From Atkinsonella hypoxylon (lineage: Eukaryota; Ascomycota; Sordariomycetes; Hypocreales; Clavicipitaceae): a stretch of DNA of 64,000 bases. The position numbers and the translations under genes are program-made. The stretch is taken from assembly GCA_000729835.1 (NCBI GenBank), contig JFHB01000020.1, positions 186,001 through 250,000 of the forward strand. Reading direction: 5' to 3'. The notes under the pieces are model-generated. The model did not search any database. It had not been told where the DNA came from and saw only the letters and a list, made by a program, of their open reading frames with translations. This document shows positions 12,557-24,635 of this stretch, one piece after another; the stretch's first letter is position 1; each line of letters begins with the position of its first letter.

Positions 12557-13101
12557 TAAAAGAAAAAGGGAGTTTTATTGTAGGATGAAGCAGGAAGCAT
12601 GGAGGAAAAAAACCGCTAAAATAGGCCTTGGTATGGACTTCGCTGACTATAATCCGTCTGATATGGTTAAGAGACTATACTGGCCATCTTGTGTGTCAAG
12701 CGGAGGAGTGGGAATTGACCAGGAGTCGCGTGAGGAGGTGTATTAGGGACAATACTTAAACTGTTTGGGGGGCGAGTCGGCAGCCATTTTTCTATTTTCA
12801 GTGTAAACGGGGAAGCTGTCGGTGAACCTATTGATACTGGTTTTCTCATCTGATGTGCAGGGTGGGTGACTGGGGAATTTCAATATTTCAATGAGGCACA
12901 TCGATGTGGCTGCTTGTACCTTGCAGGGCAGGACGCAGGAACTTGAGTTCGTAGAAAGGACCCACCGCAAGCTGATCAACAAAAGTCAACCTACTTCGTA
13001 ACTAATAAACACCCGGTGCTCTCGCAAGCTCTGTGGTTCCAGTGGAATCTCCATGCCGCCAAGCACGCGATGAACTAGACGCTGAATCTGTCACAAATAC
13101 G
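12557..13101. other. Intergenic, no gene seen
   Basis: This is the space between the aminopeptidase stop and TEN1. It holds 3' flank and probable promoter only; the open frames on the minus strand show no recognisable protein. Confidence 0.5.
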
Positions 13102-13553
13102 ATGTCGCGCGGACCGTTGGCGTCCAAGCTGTGTTTGCTGTCTCAACTTCCCCAGCAAGAAGCTGGTGTGAAAGTCCGATTCCTAGGATGGTAAGAACGA
13201 TTGACATATGGGACAATGGTGACTTGAAGAAAAGGATTGCGCTGATATCGTGAAGTGTTACGTCCTACGACATCAAGACTGCATCAATTCTGCTCGGCCA
13301 TCTTCACCCTAGAGGCACGAACGTATTGGTTTCAGTGGACCTGAGGCTAGTGCTAGAAACGATTGAGCCGGGAATAACAAACATCGGAGAGTGGGTGAAC
13401 GTGATTGGGTATGTGACGGCAGGAAACGAGGCTGCTGGCCGGCTGCAAGGGGCAGAAGCTTATGTGCAGGCGTTGTTGATCTGGTCCACGGGGCCACTTG
13501 ATGTTCATGAGTATGAGAAGGCAGTAGAGGATGGATTATTGAGCCAGAGCTAA
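13102..13553 (+). CDS. TEN1: CST complex subunit Ten1 (telomere capping)
   Basis: Two exons (13102-13190, 13256-13553) with a 65 bp GT-AG intron give 128 residues. The start MSRGPLASKLCLLSQLPQQ, the following KVRFLGCVTSYD strand and the block VSVDLRLVLETI..GEWVNVIGYV match the small OB-fold protein Ten1 of filamentous fungi as I remember it. Ten1 binds Stn1 and, with the third CST subunit, protects telomeric ends and helps lagging-strand fill-in. Length agrees with the family. The splice join creates the Cys codon at residue 30 and is needed for continuity of the first OB strand. The protein is short and diverges quickly, so the call rests on these motifs only. Confidence 0.8.
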
Positions 13554-14637
13554 GTTATAAGGGGTTGGGTCCGAGTTGTTTGGCAGAGAATTGTAGGGCT
13601 CAGATGGCCAGAAAAGTTGACAGAAATGTCCATAGCCGATGCAATATTAGTCTCACCATCCGACATTGTTATGGTGGCTGTCCTTGACGCATGGTCCTCG
13701 GCTCATCTGTCCCTGCTTGGTGGCGCCTTTTCTTAGGTTTAGTTTGCAGGCTAACTATTGGCATGGCCGGTGACGCGGCTGTGGAAGGGCGGAATTGTGT
13801 GTCAAGATGGATTTGATTATTTGATTATTTAATTATTTTTTTGGTAAAAGGAATCGCGTACTCTGTACAAAGTATTGATGGAATATTCTCCCCCATCAGA
13901 CCTGTTTGTGTCATTCATGACTGTCAGTCGACGTCAGAGGGGCTAAGCGACGGCAGGTGCGGGACGATATGACCTGCCCTGCCCGCCTGCCCTGGGCCGC
14001 GCAAAATGCACGTGAACCCGCCCCCCTGTGTCTGCTCCAATCTCTCCAAAACTTGCCCCAATCAAACCCAACCAGTGGTGGCTACCAACCATGACAGCTC
14101 AACGCTAACTAGTGCCAGCGCGACCGCGTTTTTCGAGACTTGCCTGTTGAGCCAAATGTACTCGTCGTCGAAAATCCTAGACAGACATAACTCTCGCCCG
14201 AATTGCGACATTCCTGCATTACTTTCACGACTTACGACTTGCTTTAAGCGATTCTCACTCACGTCAATCTGTAATTTATGGCCGCACGATCAGCCTCGCA
14301 ACTCCTTTTCGCAAGCTACGACCACTCGCAGAACCTCGCCCTCGTGTCGCCATCTTGTCCCCTGACTGCAAACCGCCCGGACCTTTCACGAGCTGCAGCT
14401 TCGTCGCTTGTCTCTTTGCGCACAGCACGGAAGACATATTGAGGAGTATGACACTTCCCGCTTGACCAAGGCCGACTTTCCGAGACGACCCCTTGTATCC
14501 TCTCAGGAGTTCAAGAAGGGGAGAGCTCTGTACATTCGCAAACCCGAGTCCGCAGGAATAAACTGGCTGGCGCATCTTGCGTAGAGACCCTTAACTTTTA
14601 GGGGACCAGCCCAGGTCCCCGCACACAAATCAGCAAC
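13554..14637. other. Intergenic region and probable long leader of the kinesin gene
   Basis: No supported gene. The last 600 bases are pyrimidine-rich and contain several short upstream ATGs, for example at 14006, which would open a frame of 119 codons without recognisable content. They may belong to the kinesin 5' leader. Confidence 0.4.
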
Positions 14638-17600
14638 ATGGCACCAGCAGGAGGTGGAAATATCAAGGTGGTGGTGAGAGTGCGTCCGTTCAATGGCAGA
14701 GGCGAGTATTTGACCCCATTCCATGTGTCGCGGGGCCTCTGGACACAGAAGGCAGCAGCTGCCCTGTCAGAATACGTGCTGATTTTCATGCAGAGATCGA
14801 CCGCGGATCAAAATGTATCGTCGAGATGAAGGATAATCAGACAGTCCTGACCACCCCAGACGGACACGGTGGTAAGGGCGCAAAAGACACAGGTGCAAAA
14901 ACCTTTGCTTTTGATCGATCGTACTGGTCTTTCAACAAGGAAGACTCCAATTATGCCGGCCAATCCAATCTTTTCGACGACCTAGGTGCGCCTCTCCTCG
15001 ACAATGCTTTTCAAGGCTACAACAACTGTATTTTTGCCTACGGACAAACAGGCTCTGGAAAGTCATACTCCATGATGGGATATGGCAAAGAAGTTGGCAT
15101 CATCCCCAACATCTGCCAAGAAATGTTTAATCGAATCAACACCATTCAAGCAGATAAGAGCACCAAATGTACGGTGGAGGTGTCTTACCTCGAAATTTAC
15201 AACGAACGCGTTCGAGATCTGCTAAATCCCTCCACTAAGGGCAACTTGAAAGTCCGAGAGCATCCATCAACGGGTCCTTATGTGGAGGATCTGGCCAAAC
15301 TTGTCGTGGGTAGTTTCCAGGAGATCGAAAACTTGATGGACGAAGGCAACAAAGCCAGAACCGTGGCTGCCACAAACATGAATGAAACATCGAGTCGAAG
15401 TCACGCCGTCTTTACCCTGATGCTCACTCAGAAGAAGTACGATGCCGAGACAAAGATGGAGATGGAAAAGGTAGCAAAAATTAGTTTGGTTGATTTAGCA
15501 GGTTCCGAACGTGCAACATCGACCGGTGCCACCGGTGCTCGGCTGAAAGAAGGTGCTGAAATCAATCGATCTCTATCTACGCTTGGGCGTGTCATTGCTG
15601 CGCTAGCGGACTTATCTACTGGGAAAAAGAAGAAGGGTGCAACACAAGTTCCCTACAGAGACAGTGTTTTGACTTGGCTTCTAAAGGACTCACTGGGTGG
15701 TAACAGCATGACGGCCATGATTGCTGCAATCAGTCCTGCGGATATCAATTACGATGAAACACTGAGTACGCTACGATACGCCGATTCGGCCAAGAGAATC
15801 AAGAATCATGCTGTAATCAACGAAGATGCAAACGCCCGCATGATTCGAGAGCTGAAGGAAGAGTTGGCAGTACTAAGAAGCAAGTTAGGCGGAGGCGCAG
15901 TGGCGCCAGGGGGAGCTCCTATTCCTGCAGAAGAAGTTTACGCCGAAGGCACTCCACTAGAAAAGCAGATGGTCACCATCACGACGGCAGACGGCACTGT
16001 CAAGAAGGTATCCAAGGCAGACATCGCAGAGCAGCTCAATCAAAGCGAGAAGCTGCTTTCTGACCTGAATCAAACCTGGGAGCAAAAACTGCAGAAGACA
16101 GAAGAGATTCATAAAGAGAGAGAGGCGGCCTTGGAAGAGCTTGGCATCAGTATCGAGAAAGGGTTCATTGGACTGAGCACACCGAAGAAAATGCCCCATT
16201 TGGTCAATTTATCTGATGACCCTCTTCTTGCCGAGTGTCTCGTGTACAATCTCAAGCCCGGCACGACCACAGTTGGTAACGTCGACACAAATGCTGATCA
16301 TCAGGTCAATATCCGTCTGAACGGCACAAGAATCCTTCACGACCATTGCAAATTCGAAAACAACGCTGATGGAACTGTCGTGGTAATTCCAACTGAAGGG
16401 GCATCTGTGATGGTCAATGGCAAGCGCATCACGGAGCCTAAGCAGCTTCATTCCGGCTATCGAGTCATCTTAGGCGACTTCCATATCTTTCGATTCAATC
16501 ACCCATTGGAGGCCAGGGCCGAAAGAGCAGAGGTTGGATCAAGTTTGCTGCGTCAATCTATCACGGCCAGCCAACTTCAAGCTCTAGATCGGACGCCATC
16601 TCCTCGGCCGGGTCACGAGAGGTCAATAAGTAAGGTTTCAGACTTTGGTGACTCGCGCCCTGAATCTCCGGCGTCATTTCAGAGGAACGGTCGCGATTCG
16701 GACTGGTCGCTTGCGCGGCGAGAAGCAGCAGGCGCTATCCTTGGCTCGGATCAAAATTTCACCAGCCTCACGGATGAAGAGTTATATGCCCTATTTGAGG
16801 AGGTGCAGAAGGCTCGGGCCGAACGCGTCATTGGTCGTGAAGATGGGGAGGACACAGAGTCGGTCACATCGTATCAGTTGCGTGACAAGTACATGTCAAC
16901 AGGCACGATTGACAACTTCTCACTCGACACAGCTCTGACGATGCCGTCAACGCCAAAGCAGGGGGAACACGAAGATCGGTTAAAAGAAGCTCGCGAGGAG
17001 ATGCAAAATCAACTCGACAAGCAAAAGGATGAGTTTCAGGAGCAGCTGAAAAATGCCGAAGCTGCCAATGTCGAAGTCGCAGAAATCAGAAAGGAAAAGG
17101 CCAAGATGGAAACAGCTCTTCTTGAGCTCAAAAAAGACATGCAAAAACAGCTCTATCTACAACGAAAACAATACGAAGAAAAAATGGAGAAAATGGATCC
17201 CTTAAAGCGTCCCAAAGCGAATCCAAAGCTGTCAGATGACGAGATTGGGCAAGCGAGGAATGTGATTCGAGTGTGGCGAAGTCGTCATTTTGTCAAGATG
17301 GCCGAGACTGTGCTGCAGAATGCTGCAGTCTTGAAAGAAGCGCAAATTATGAGCAACGAGCTAGAAGAAAGCGTCGTTTTCCAGTTCACTGTTGTAGATG
17401 TTGGGCATGCTCTATGCTCATCATATGATATGGTCCTTAATGGATTGACTGGCGAAGGAGAAGACCATGCATTGGAAGAGGCGCAAAAGCCATGCATTAG
17501 TATCCGGGTTGTCGACTATAAAAACAGTGTGGTGCATCTCTGGAGCTTGGAGAAGCTACATGACCGCGTTCGTCAAATGCGACAAATGCACCAGTACCTC

Positions 17601-19901
17601 GATCAACCAGAGTACGCACAACATTTGAGCCTCGATAATCCTTTTATGGAAACTTGCATGCCTTCGTATACTTTAGTGGGTGAAGTTGATGTTCCTTTGA
17701 AAGCTGTATTCGAGAAGCGTGTTCAGGACTTTACTCTCGATGTCCTGTCGCCGTACACATCACATGCCATTGGAATCATCAAGCTATCGTTGGAACCCTC
17801 ACACGCCCGAGCACCCACGAACACGTTGAAGTTCAACGTGGTGATGCATGAGTTTATTGGCTTTGCGGAGCGTGAAGGAACCGAGGTCCATGCGCAGCTG
17901 TTCATTCCGGGCAGTTCTGAGGACGGTGTTACCACGACGCAAATGATCACCGACTTTGACGAAGGACCGGTTCGCTTCGAGAGCGTGCACAATATGAGCG
18001 TCTCCCTTTTTGCTTCGCAAGAAGTTACGCTGCGAGCGTCTATCTTTGCCAAAGTTTCTACGATGCACTTGGATAAACTCCTTAGTTGGGACGATATGAG
18101 AGATGCTGGTCCTATGCGAGACGCAGCAAAGGGATCGCGTATTAACGAATCACAATTCTTCACACAAGAGAAGCATGACTTACTCTCGCGTGTGCAAATC
18201 ATGGAGTTGAATGAGGATGGTGAATATCAGCCTGTAGAAGTGAGTCAGACAAGTGAACTGGATACGGGTACTTTTCAATTACATCAAGGTCTGCAACGAA
18301 GAATCAGTATCAATATTTCTCACAGCTCAGGCGACGCTCTGCCATGGGGTGATGTCACCGCCGTGCGCGTTGGCAAAGTTCGGCTGGTAGATTCCGCAGG
18401 TAAGACCCCAGACATGGGAGGCAGCGAGCCAGACGTTTCGTTGAAACTAGCGTCAAACCCCATATTCCGGGAAAACCCAAACGGCACCAGAAGCATCACC
18501 ATTTACGCTCAATGGGATTCAAGCTTGCATAACTCACTCCTCTTGGATAGAGTAACACTCGACAAATACAGAGTGCAAATGACGATACACTGGGAGATTA
18601 GCTCCGAGAAGTTAGCGGAGCCGATGAAGTTTGCTCAAAAGGTATGCGTACAAATTCTGTCGCGTACGTTTGTTCGGCAAACCTCCATGTTCTCAACGCT
18701 CTGGCAGAATGTCCGATTTGTTCGCTCGTCTACTGGCATCTTCACGCTCACGATGCGGCCGGCGCCTATAAAGAGAGTAGGGGACTTGTGGCGCATGAGC
18801 AGCCACCACGATTACGTCAAGGGTGAAGAAAATCTAACAAGCTGGGCTCCTCGTGGTGTTTCTCTCGTCAGCGACTTTATCATGGCACGCAAGAAGAAAA
18901 GACGGGCCGCCGAGATCGGATCAGTGCAAACGACCCTTCATAAACTAGGAGTCGACATCTCCAGTCTTCGCGCTGCAGAAGAAGAGCCCCCGACGGAATC
19001 ATTGCCAGAGGTCAAGCGCATAATCCTGGAGGACGATGATGATGTGCTGAACGACACCCCGGACACGTCACAGGCACCTTCTATCAACGAGGGATCTGAC
19101 AATGAGGATGAGGAAACGCTCAAGGTGGAGACTCAAGAAGAAGCTCCCGCGCAAGATCCAGCATCTGAAGAAGACACAAAGCCTCAACCGGAATATACCG
19201 AACATCAAGCCGACTTACTGGGCAGGTGTTTAAATCTGTGGCTCAAGTATCCAGATCCATTGACGAATATCCTCAGCACCGCCAACACAGCACCGCCCAC
19301 GAACGGTATTGCCCCAGATTCCTCGCTTCCTCCGAGCCTCATCACAACCATTATTCGTGTGCCCAAAAACCCAAAGGTACTCAAAGGAGGCTATCTGCTC
19401 GTTCCCAACAATGACTCTACCAGATGGGTTAAGCGCTTCGTGGAGCTTCGACGACCATACCTCCATATTCACTCAGCCAATGACGGCGACGAAGTGGCCC
19501 TCGTCAGCCTCCGCAACTCGCGTGTCGACAGCCAGCCCGGCGTGCTAGGCCTCCTTCACGGCCCGGACGATTACGACGCACCTCCGGGTAATGCATCGGG
19601 GCCGGATTTCACACCAGGCCATCGACGCACGGCATCCGGCCGGGTCATCTCTACGATATGGACCGGCACAGGGGGCGGTGCTCCATCAAGCAGCTCTGGT
19701 CAGGGACTCACCCGTCTCAGCGAGCGCATGCAAGCTGCCGTATTTGCTATATACGGAACAGACAACACGTGGCTATTCGCGGCAAGAAGCGAAAAAGACA
19801 AGATGGACTGGATTTTCCGCATCGACCAGACATACCTGTCAAGCAATGAGAGCACCACTACCAGCGGCATGATGAGTCCTTGCCATGGAAGCGAGTACTA
19901 A
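14638..19901 (+). CDS. uncA: Kinesin-3 motor protein (Unc104/KIF1 type) with FHA and PH domains
   Basis: Exons 14638-14701 and 14794-19901 encode 1723 residues, full length for fungal UncA. The motor domain begins NIKVVVRVRPFNGR and has the P-loop GQTGSGKS (about 105-112), the switch regions SSRSHAVF and DLAGSE, and the HISTLGRV-like helix (NRSLSTLGRVIAALAD). A neck coil, an FHA domain (about 490-590), further coiled coil, the kinesin-like DUF3694 region and a C-terminal PH domain (KGGYLLVPNN...WVKRFVELRRPYL, ending ..KDKMDWIFRI) follow. Such motors carry early endosomes and vesicles toward microtubule plus ends. The first intron (14702-14793) appears to start with GC rather than GT: only this join restores the conserved NGREIDRG sequence without a stop. 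Confidence 0.96.
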
Positions 19902-20485
19902 GCTCCTGTTGAAAACGTCTTGCCTTTTTCCTTGCATCACTTTCCTGACGAGGCGACGTGAAAACATTCGTTTTACGACCAATAGAAAAAAAAATTAAAA
20001 AAAAAAAGCCAACGGCTCAATAAATTCATTTTCTTCCACGAGAATTTCTTTTCTTTCTTCATCTTCCCTTGTGTAGGGGGGACAGGCGTAGATGAGGTTA
20101 TACCCTGGATAGTGGAGCGGAAGTCATGTGCTGTATCTGAAGAGCTATAAAGAACGAAGAGAGGGAGCTTCTGTATTTATGTCTAGCTAGTGCATCACTT
20201 CGTTGGATATAGCTATGGGCGTTGGGAAGGCCACGCAATGAAGACGACTTTTTCAACGAGGCTTCATCTTTGTATCGTGGACGGTATCTGAGTCATGCGT
20301 GCCCTGTACGACGCACGTTGGTGAAATACTCTGTTTTGCGCATCTCATGTTCCTGGAGCCCAATGAGTCTTGCGCAGTGCCAGAAACTTACTCAAGCTTA
20401 TTTCGTACAGGCACGAGTGGGTTTCCCGCTGATGAGGACGTTGTTGGTCTGCGTAGTATTTATCCGCTACGTATTTACATGCAAA
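19902..20485. other. Convergent 3' intergenic space
   Basis: This space lies between two genes that converge. It contains an A-rich run at 19985-20008 and no supported gene; it is presumably 3' UTR of both neighbours. Confidence 0.5.
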
Positions 20486-23170
20486 CTAGCTGGCTGCAAA
20501 CAAGATCTGCCCTGGGATGGAAACTACCACGCCCCCGCGCTTCGTCCCCCTCTTTGGAGAGAGCAAGGATATAGATCGCCCGAGCGTGCTCTCATATGTC
20601 ATGACGGTGGACGTGCGATTGCCCTGGGCGTTCTGCACCGCGACGACCAGCTTCTCCGACGCCGGGTAGTACGCGAAGCTGCTAATGAGGCCGCTTTCAA
20701 TCGAGAGCGACAGGCCCATCGGGGCGACGTAGATTGATCTCCGCACGGTATCCCTTGGCACCACGACAATGGTACCGGTCGAGGCCGCGACGTTGCCGCC
20801 CATGGAGATCCAGCCGAAGTCGGGATGCTTGACCAGGAAGGTGCACGAGCCGGTTACGACACCAAGGTAGTTGGGGCCATAGTCGCCCGAGTAGGCATCC
20901 CACGCCAGGGTGTCGGGAAACGAGTGGAAGGCCGTCGATGCGAATCCGTCGGCGTTGACGTTGCTCAGCGGTCCCATGATGCCTCCGTAGCCTACGCGCA
21001 GGTCGTACAGGGCTTCCGCGCTGGAAGGATGCGGATGGTGCTTGTACGATGTCAGGAGCGGGAGGGCGTTCAGGCTGGACCCGTAGTGGTGTATCATGCG
21101 CTCTATCCGCGCCAGTTTGCCGCTGTACTCGAAGTCCCAGTATCGGCGGGCGCAGCCGTTCCACCCCCAATGGGCCACGGTGGGCATATACCCGCGGATA
21201 GAGGCCAGCGCTTTGGCCTGGAGGCCTTCGAAGGAGAAGTACTTTGCCCAGGCGTAGATGGGCTCCTGGCCAGTCGAGTCCCAGGCCATTTCGCTGCCAA
21301 AGGGGGTAGACAGGTTGGCCCAGTCTTGGGTCCTGTCTCGCATGACAGCGGCCATGTTGTTGAACTCGTCGATCATGTCCTCGGCTTGCAGGTCCTGAAG
21401 AAGGTGTGTCCAGATCGTCTCCCCCATGAGCCCGGCGGAGGCAAAGGCTGTGATGGGAGTGTTGTCCGGGTAGGTGGCTTGAGAAGCCATGACGGTGCGG
21501 TACGCCTGATTCAAGTACCATGTTGCGGGGTGCTGGGTCAGGATTCCGGGGGAGACGCGTTCGGCACGGTAGAGGCCGTAGTATACCGCTGAGACGTGTA
21601 CGTAGTCGTAGGCTCTCCATACTGAGTACGACTCATTCTTGTTCCAGCTCCATCGCCAGTCTATCGAAGGTGAGTATTTGTAGTCGGGGAGTACCTTTCT
21701 GTCATAGTAGAACAGGCTGCGTTTGACACCGTAGGGAGTCTGGCCACCGATGTTCTGGAGATTGCCCCAGATGGAGGAATTGGCCATGGTCTCCAGTTTG
21801 GCGATTTCAGAAGCGACGGGGTGAACAGAGGACTTCATGTAGATGGCTTCGTGAATGGAGCCAGCCTCATCCGCAATGCCGGCGATCCACACTCGACGTT
21901 CTTGCGTGATTTGAGCTCCAGCTTCGTAGTCGTATGCTATAATGGAGTTGGTTCGGTTGAAGGGGTCATTGGGGTCGCTGAACCATGCCTTAGTGAGAAA
22001 GAAGTCACTCAGCTTGGAAGCTGTGGCAAGGGCAGATCTTGTGACAACATAGTGTACCGTCTGCTTTATGCCGTTTGCGTATTCAATCGTGACTCGAGCG
22101 CGCCCTAGTGCCGATGAGGCCGCAGTGACTGTGTATGCTGCCCAGGCAGGGTTGGCGGCAGAGGATGACTTGAAAGTGAGTGCTCCGGCTGGCTCGACGG
22201 TTATAGAACTCACGGCGGACGTGTATTGCAGAAACAGGTTTGCCGTAAGATCGTGAGGAATGATATATCCGGGTATTCCCACTGCCACAGGCTTGCCCAG
22301 TTGAGCTACAGTCGATTCAATGTCGTATACGGTCTGGATGGGAGTGAAGCGGAGCGCATAGGTGATTGACTCGCCGGGCTTCAAAACCATAGACGTGGGC
22401 TTGTTCCACGGCTGAGCCTGTTTCCACTCATTTTCGGCCCAGGCTTTGCTCAGTACCTCCCAAGAGTAGAAGCCTTCGAAAGTCTGGCTCTGGTAGTATA
22501 ACGGGTCGCTACTTTCCTCCGCCAGAAATCTCCAGGCCTCGAGTTTCGTGTCTTTGTTGCCAGGGGTAATGACAAGGTTGGGCCCAGTCCCTGTCAGGCG
22601 GGTCACCTGGACATAACCTGCGTCAAGACCGATGTACGGATCGATGAAGTTGCACTTTGCCGTATAGTCATTTGCGGTACGGTTGGAAATAATACTGTTG
22701 AACTCTATTGGGAAGCCAAAAGATCCGAGCTCAAGTGACACGGCTGAGGATGGGTTCGATACCGTAGCTTCGAGGACCAGATCATCTCCTTGCTTGATCC
22801 AGTCCCGTGTCACTTTCATTTTGCCGTCTGCCCCAGGAGAGGTCTTGGAGAAGTCAGAATGTAGTATCGATCCCCCGGTTGCCGCATTGCTTGGGTTAGA
22901 CGCGCGCAGAGCAGCCGTGTCGAAACTTTGCCAGGCGCCTTCACCTGCGAGACGCCATCGAATCGTAATGTCACCCGTGTGGTAGTTGCCTGGTCCATTG
23001 CGGAGGTGGAAGTAATCTGAAGGACTGAAGTCGTAGGTCGAAAGTGAGGATGGCTTCAATGACTGCAAGACACCAGAGCCTGCGGCGAGCGTGCCATGCC
23101 AATGGCCTGTTGAGAAGGCGGTCTGGGCCGCGGCAGCCGAGGCCTGCACCAGCAATATTTTGAGACGCAT
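20486..23170 (-). CDS. Large secreted protein, DUF5695-like (probable carbohydrate-active)
   Basis: A single exon encodes 894 residues. It starts with a signal-like sequence (MRLKILLVQASAAAAQTAFS), has several N-glycosylation sequons and no membrane segment. An N-terminal beta-rich part (FGFPIEFNSII, WNKPTSMVLKPGESITYALRF) is followed by a helical region with many aromatic residues (WRWSWNKNESYSVWRAYDYVHVS, WGWNGCARRYWDFEYSGKL, IERMIHHYGSSLNALPLL), as in (alpha/alpha)-barrel glycoside hydrolases. I associate these blocks with DUF5695, a family of fungal and bacterial secreted proteins. The exact substrate is unknown to me. It lies tail to tail with the kinesin gene. The GC content is higher than in the neighbouring intergenic DNA. 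Confidence 0.75.
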   Translation of the reverse strand: MRLKILLVQASAAAAQTAFSTGHWHGTLAAGSGVLQSLKPSSLSTYDFSPSDYFHLRNGPGNYHTGDITIRWRLAGEGAWQSFDTAALRASNPSNAATGGSILHSDFSKTSPGADGKMKVTRDWIKQGDDLVLEATVSNPSSAVSLELGSFGFPIEFNSIISNRTANDYTAKCNFIDPYIGLDAGYVQVTRLTGTGPNLVITPGNKDTKLEAWRFLAEESSDPLYYQSQTFEGFYSWEVLSKAWAENEWKQAQPWNKPTSMVLKPGESITYALRFTPIQTVYDIESTVAQLGKPVAVGIPGYIIPHDLTANLFLQYTSAVSSITVEPAGALTFKSSSAANPAWAAYTVTAASSALGRARVTIEYANGIKQTVHYVVTRSALATASKLSDFFLTKAWFSDPNDPFNRTNSIIAYDYEAGAQITQERRVWIAGIADEAGSIHEAIYMKSSVHPVASEIAKLETMANSSIWGNLQNIGGQTPYGVKRSLFYYDRKVLPDYKYSPSIDWRWSWNKNESYSVWRAYDYVHVSAVYYGLYRAERVSPGILTQHPATWYLNQAYRTVMASQATYPDNTPITAFASAGLMGETIWTHLLQDLQAEDMIDEFNNMAAVMRDRTQDWANLSTPFGSEMAWDSTGQEPIYAWAKYFSFEGLQAKALASIRGYMPTVAHWGWNGCARRYWDFEYSGKLARIERMIHHYGSSLNALPLLTSYKHHPHPSSAEALYDLRVGYGGIMGPLSNVNADGFASTAFHSFPDTLAWDAYSGDYGPNYLGVVTGSCTFLVKHPDFGWISMGGNVAASTGTIVVVPRDTVRRSIYVAPMGLSLSIESGLISSFAYYPASEKLVVAVQNAQGNRTSTVMTYESTLGRSISLLSPKRGTKRGGVVVSIPGQILFAAS

Positions 23171-23860
23171 GGCGCTGTGTTGTCATGATGACGGAGGGAC
23201 ACTCTGCTGAGGACAGGGACATGAACCATTCTTTTATTATAACAAGTTTATTTGCGACGGAGAGGGGGATGAATGAGGCATATTTCTCCATTGTCCGAGC
23301 ACACATCTTTCTATTAGGCTATTAGCGCCCGTAATAATCTTGTCGTAATCAAATTTAAAGTTTCAATTAATTCAAAGCCGAAACAATTGCAACCAGTGGC
23401 AAAAGAAGAAGATGACGAGTAAATAAGACAATTGTGCCGGGGATCGGATTCCTTATCATGCAATAATCGTAATCGTGAATCTCTCACGATGCCAGAACTT
23501 TAGTCAACTTGCACAAACTGATTAATGAATGAAAGATCGGCATATGGGCCCAAGATTTGGAGAGAAGCTCAATCATGGCCGGGAAAGGGACGGGGACGGG
23601 GAGGACACAAAGGCAGACGACAATTTATCCGGCACAACCCGACATGACAGTACGCATTGACCTCATGTCATGCATGACCGCGACCAACAGCAGCGAGTCC
23701 CAAAGAACTGAAATGGCGGGTAAGTTGTCGTCCTACCCAACCCAGAGTGCCGGGCCGTTAGACAAGTAATTAATTAAGCCCGAGAGTGGTAGAGGGAGGG
23801 AGACGAGCAATGGACTTTATTTATGACCTCGGACTCTGAGGCAGCAACTAGGTCACGGGA

Positions 23861-24015
23861 CCCACCTACCTACCTAGGTACCTGAGGTAGCTTGCAAGAC
23901 CTCGTTGTACAGCTGGAGTAGGTATGTGGGGACTAATATCATCTTGGTACCAGGTATTGGGACCTAGGTCTAGGTTCCTAGGAGGTAGATACCCACCTAG
24001 GTACTTAAGGTACCC
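23861..24015. repeat. Cluster of ACCTACCTAGGTAGGT-like palindromes
   Basis: Many overlapping copies of CCTAGG, GGTACC and ACCTACC lie within 150 bases, forming short inverted repeats. The same motif recurs at 34838-34936, 40864-40898, 45328-45341 and 62187-62206. Confidence 0.75.
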
Positions 24016-24240
24016 ATATAGGGGACTGGCGGTAATTGAGTGCCCCCTTCCTCGGTAATATTGCGACTTGAGTTGGAAGGCACGACCCGACTGGCAGCGT
24101 TAACCCTGGTCCCTGGCTAATAATCAAGGCTCTCTCCGTAAACTCGAGCATGACGCCTCCACTCAGAAGCTCTCGCCAACGTCCCATCACAGTCACATCG
24201 CATCGCATCACATCGCATCAGAGCACTTGTGGCCAGTCCC

Positions 24241-24279
24241 GTCGTCCGTTCGTCGTCCGTTCATCGTCCGTTCGTCGTC
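24241..24279. repeat. 11 bp tandem repeat (GTCGTCCGTTC), about 3.5 units
   Basis: Three units and a part of a fourth, with one A for G difference in the third unit. Confidence 0.85.
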
Positions 24280-24603
24280 AGATCCAATCCCGCATTGACA
24301 TTGGCCTGCCGCTGCACTAACTATGTTGCTATCACACTCCCCCGACGGCACAGCACTCGTGGCGCTCCATGTCGCCTGATTTGCGCAGGCGCTAGTTGGT
24401 TAGTACGGCTCGGCTGCGAGGTGAACCGCGCTCCCGGGTCAATCTGCTGAAATCAACGCTCCAGACCGAGTCGCCAATCCCTGCCACCCTGGGCCCGAGG
24501 GCGGGGACATCCCACAAGCTTGCTTTCTGTCTTGGTCTGATCCGTCAAGGGCAGAAATCCGACACGGCACACGCCGGAAAAGAAAAGCTCCAGATATTAC
24601 TTC

Positions 24604-24635
24604 CTACCTGGCTACCTGGCTACCTGGCTACCTGG
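24604..24635. repeat. 8 bp tandem repeat (CTACCTGG), four units
   Basis: Four perfect tandem units in a non-coding stretch. Confidence 0.9.

Noticed and set aside
14006..14365. Plus frame of 119 codons before the kinesin gene
   Set aside because: Ser/Thr/Cys-rich translation of a pyrimidine-rich leader; no known protein.
20825..21592. Plus-strand frame of 255 codons (and a 307-codon minus frame at 20697-21620)
   Set aside because: Both are shadows of the DUF5695-like gene, with low-complexity translations.
24604..24635. Tandem units read as a CRISPR-like array
   Set aside because: Perfect head-to-tail 8 bp units without spacers; a simple repeat in a eukaryotic genome.
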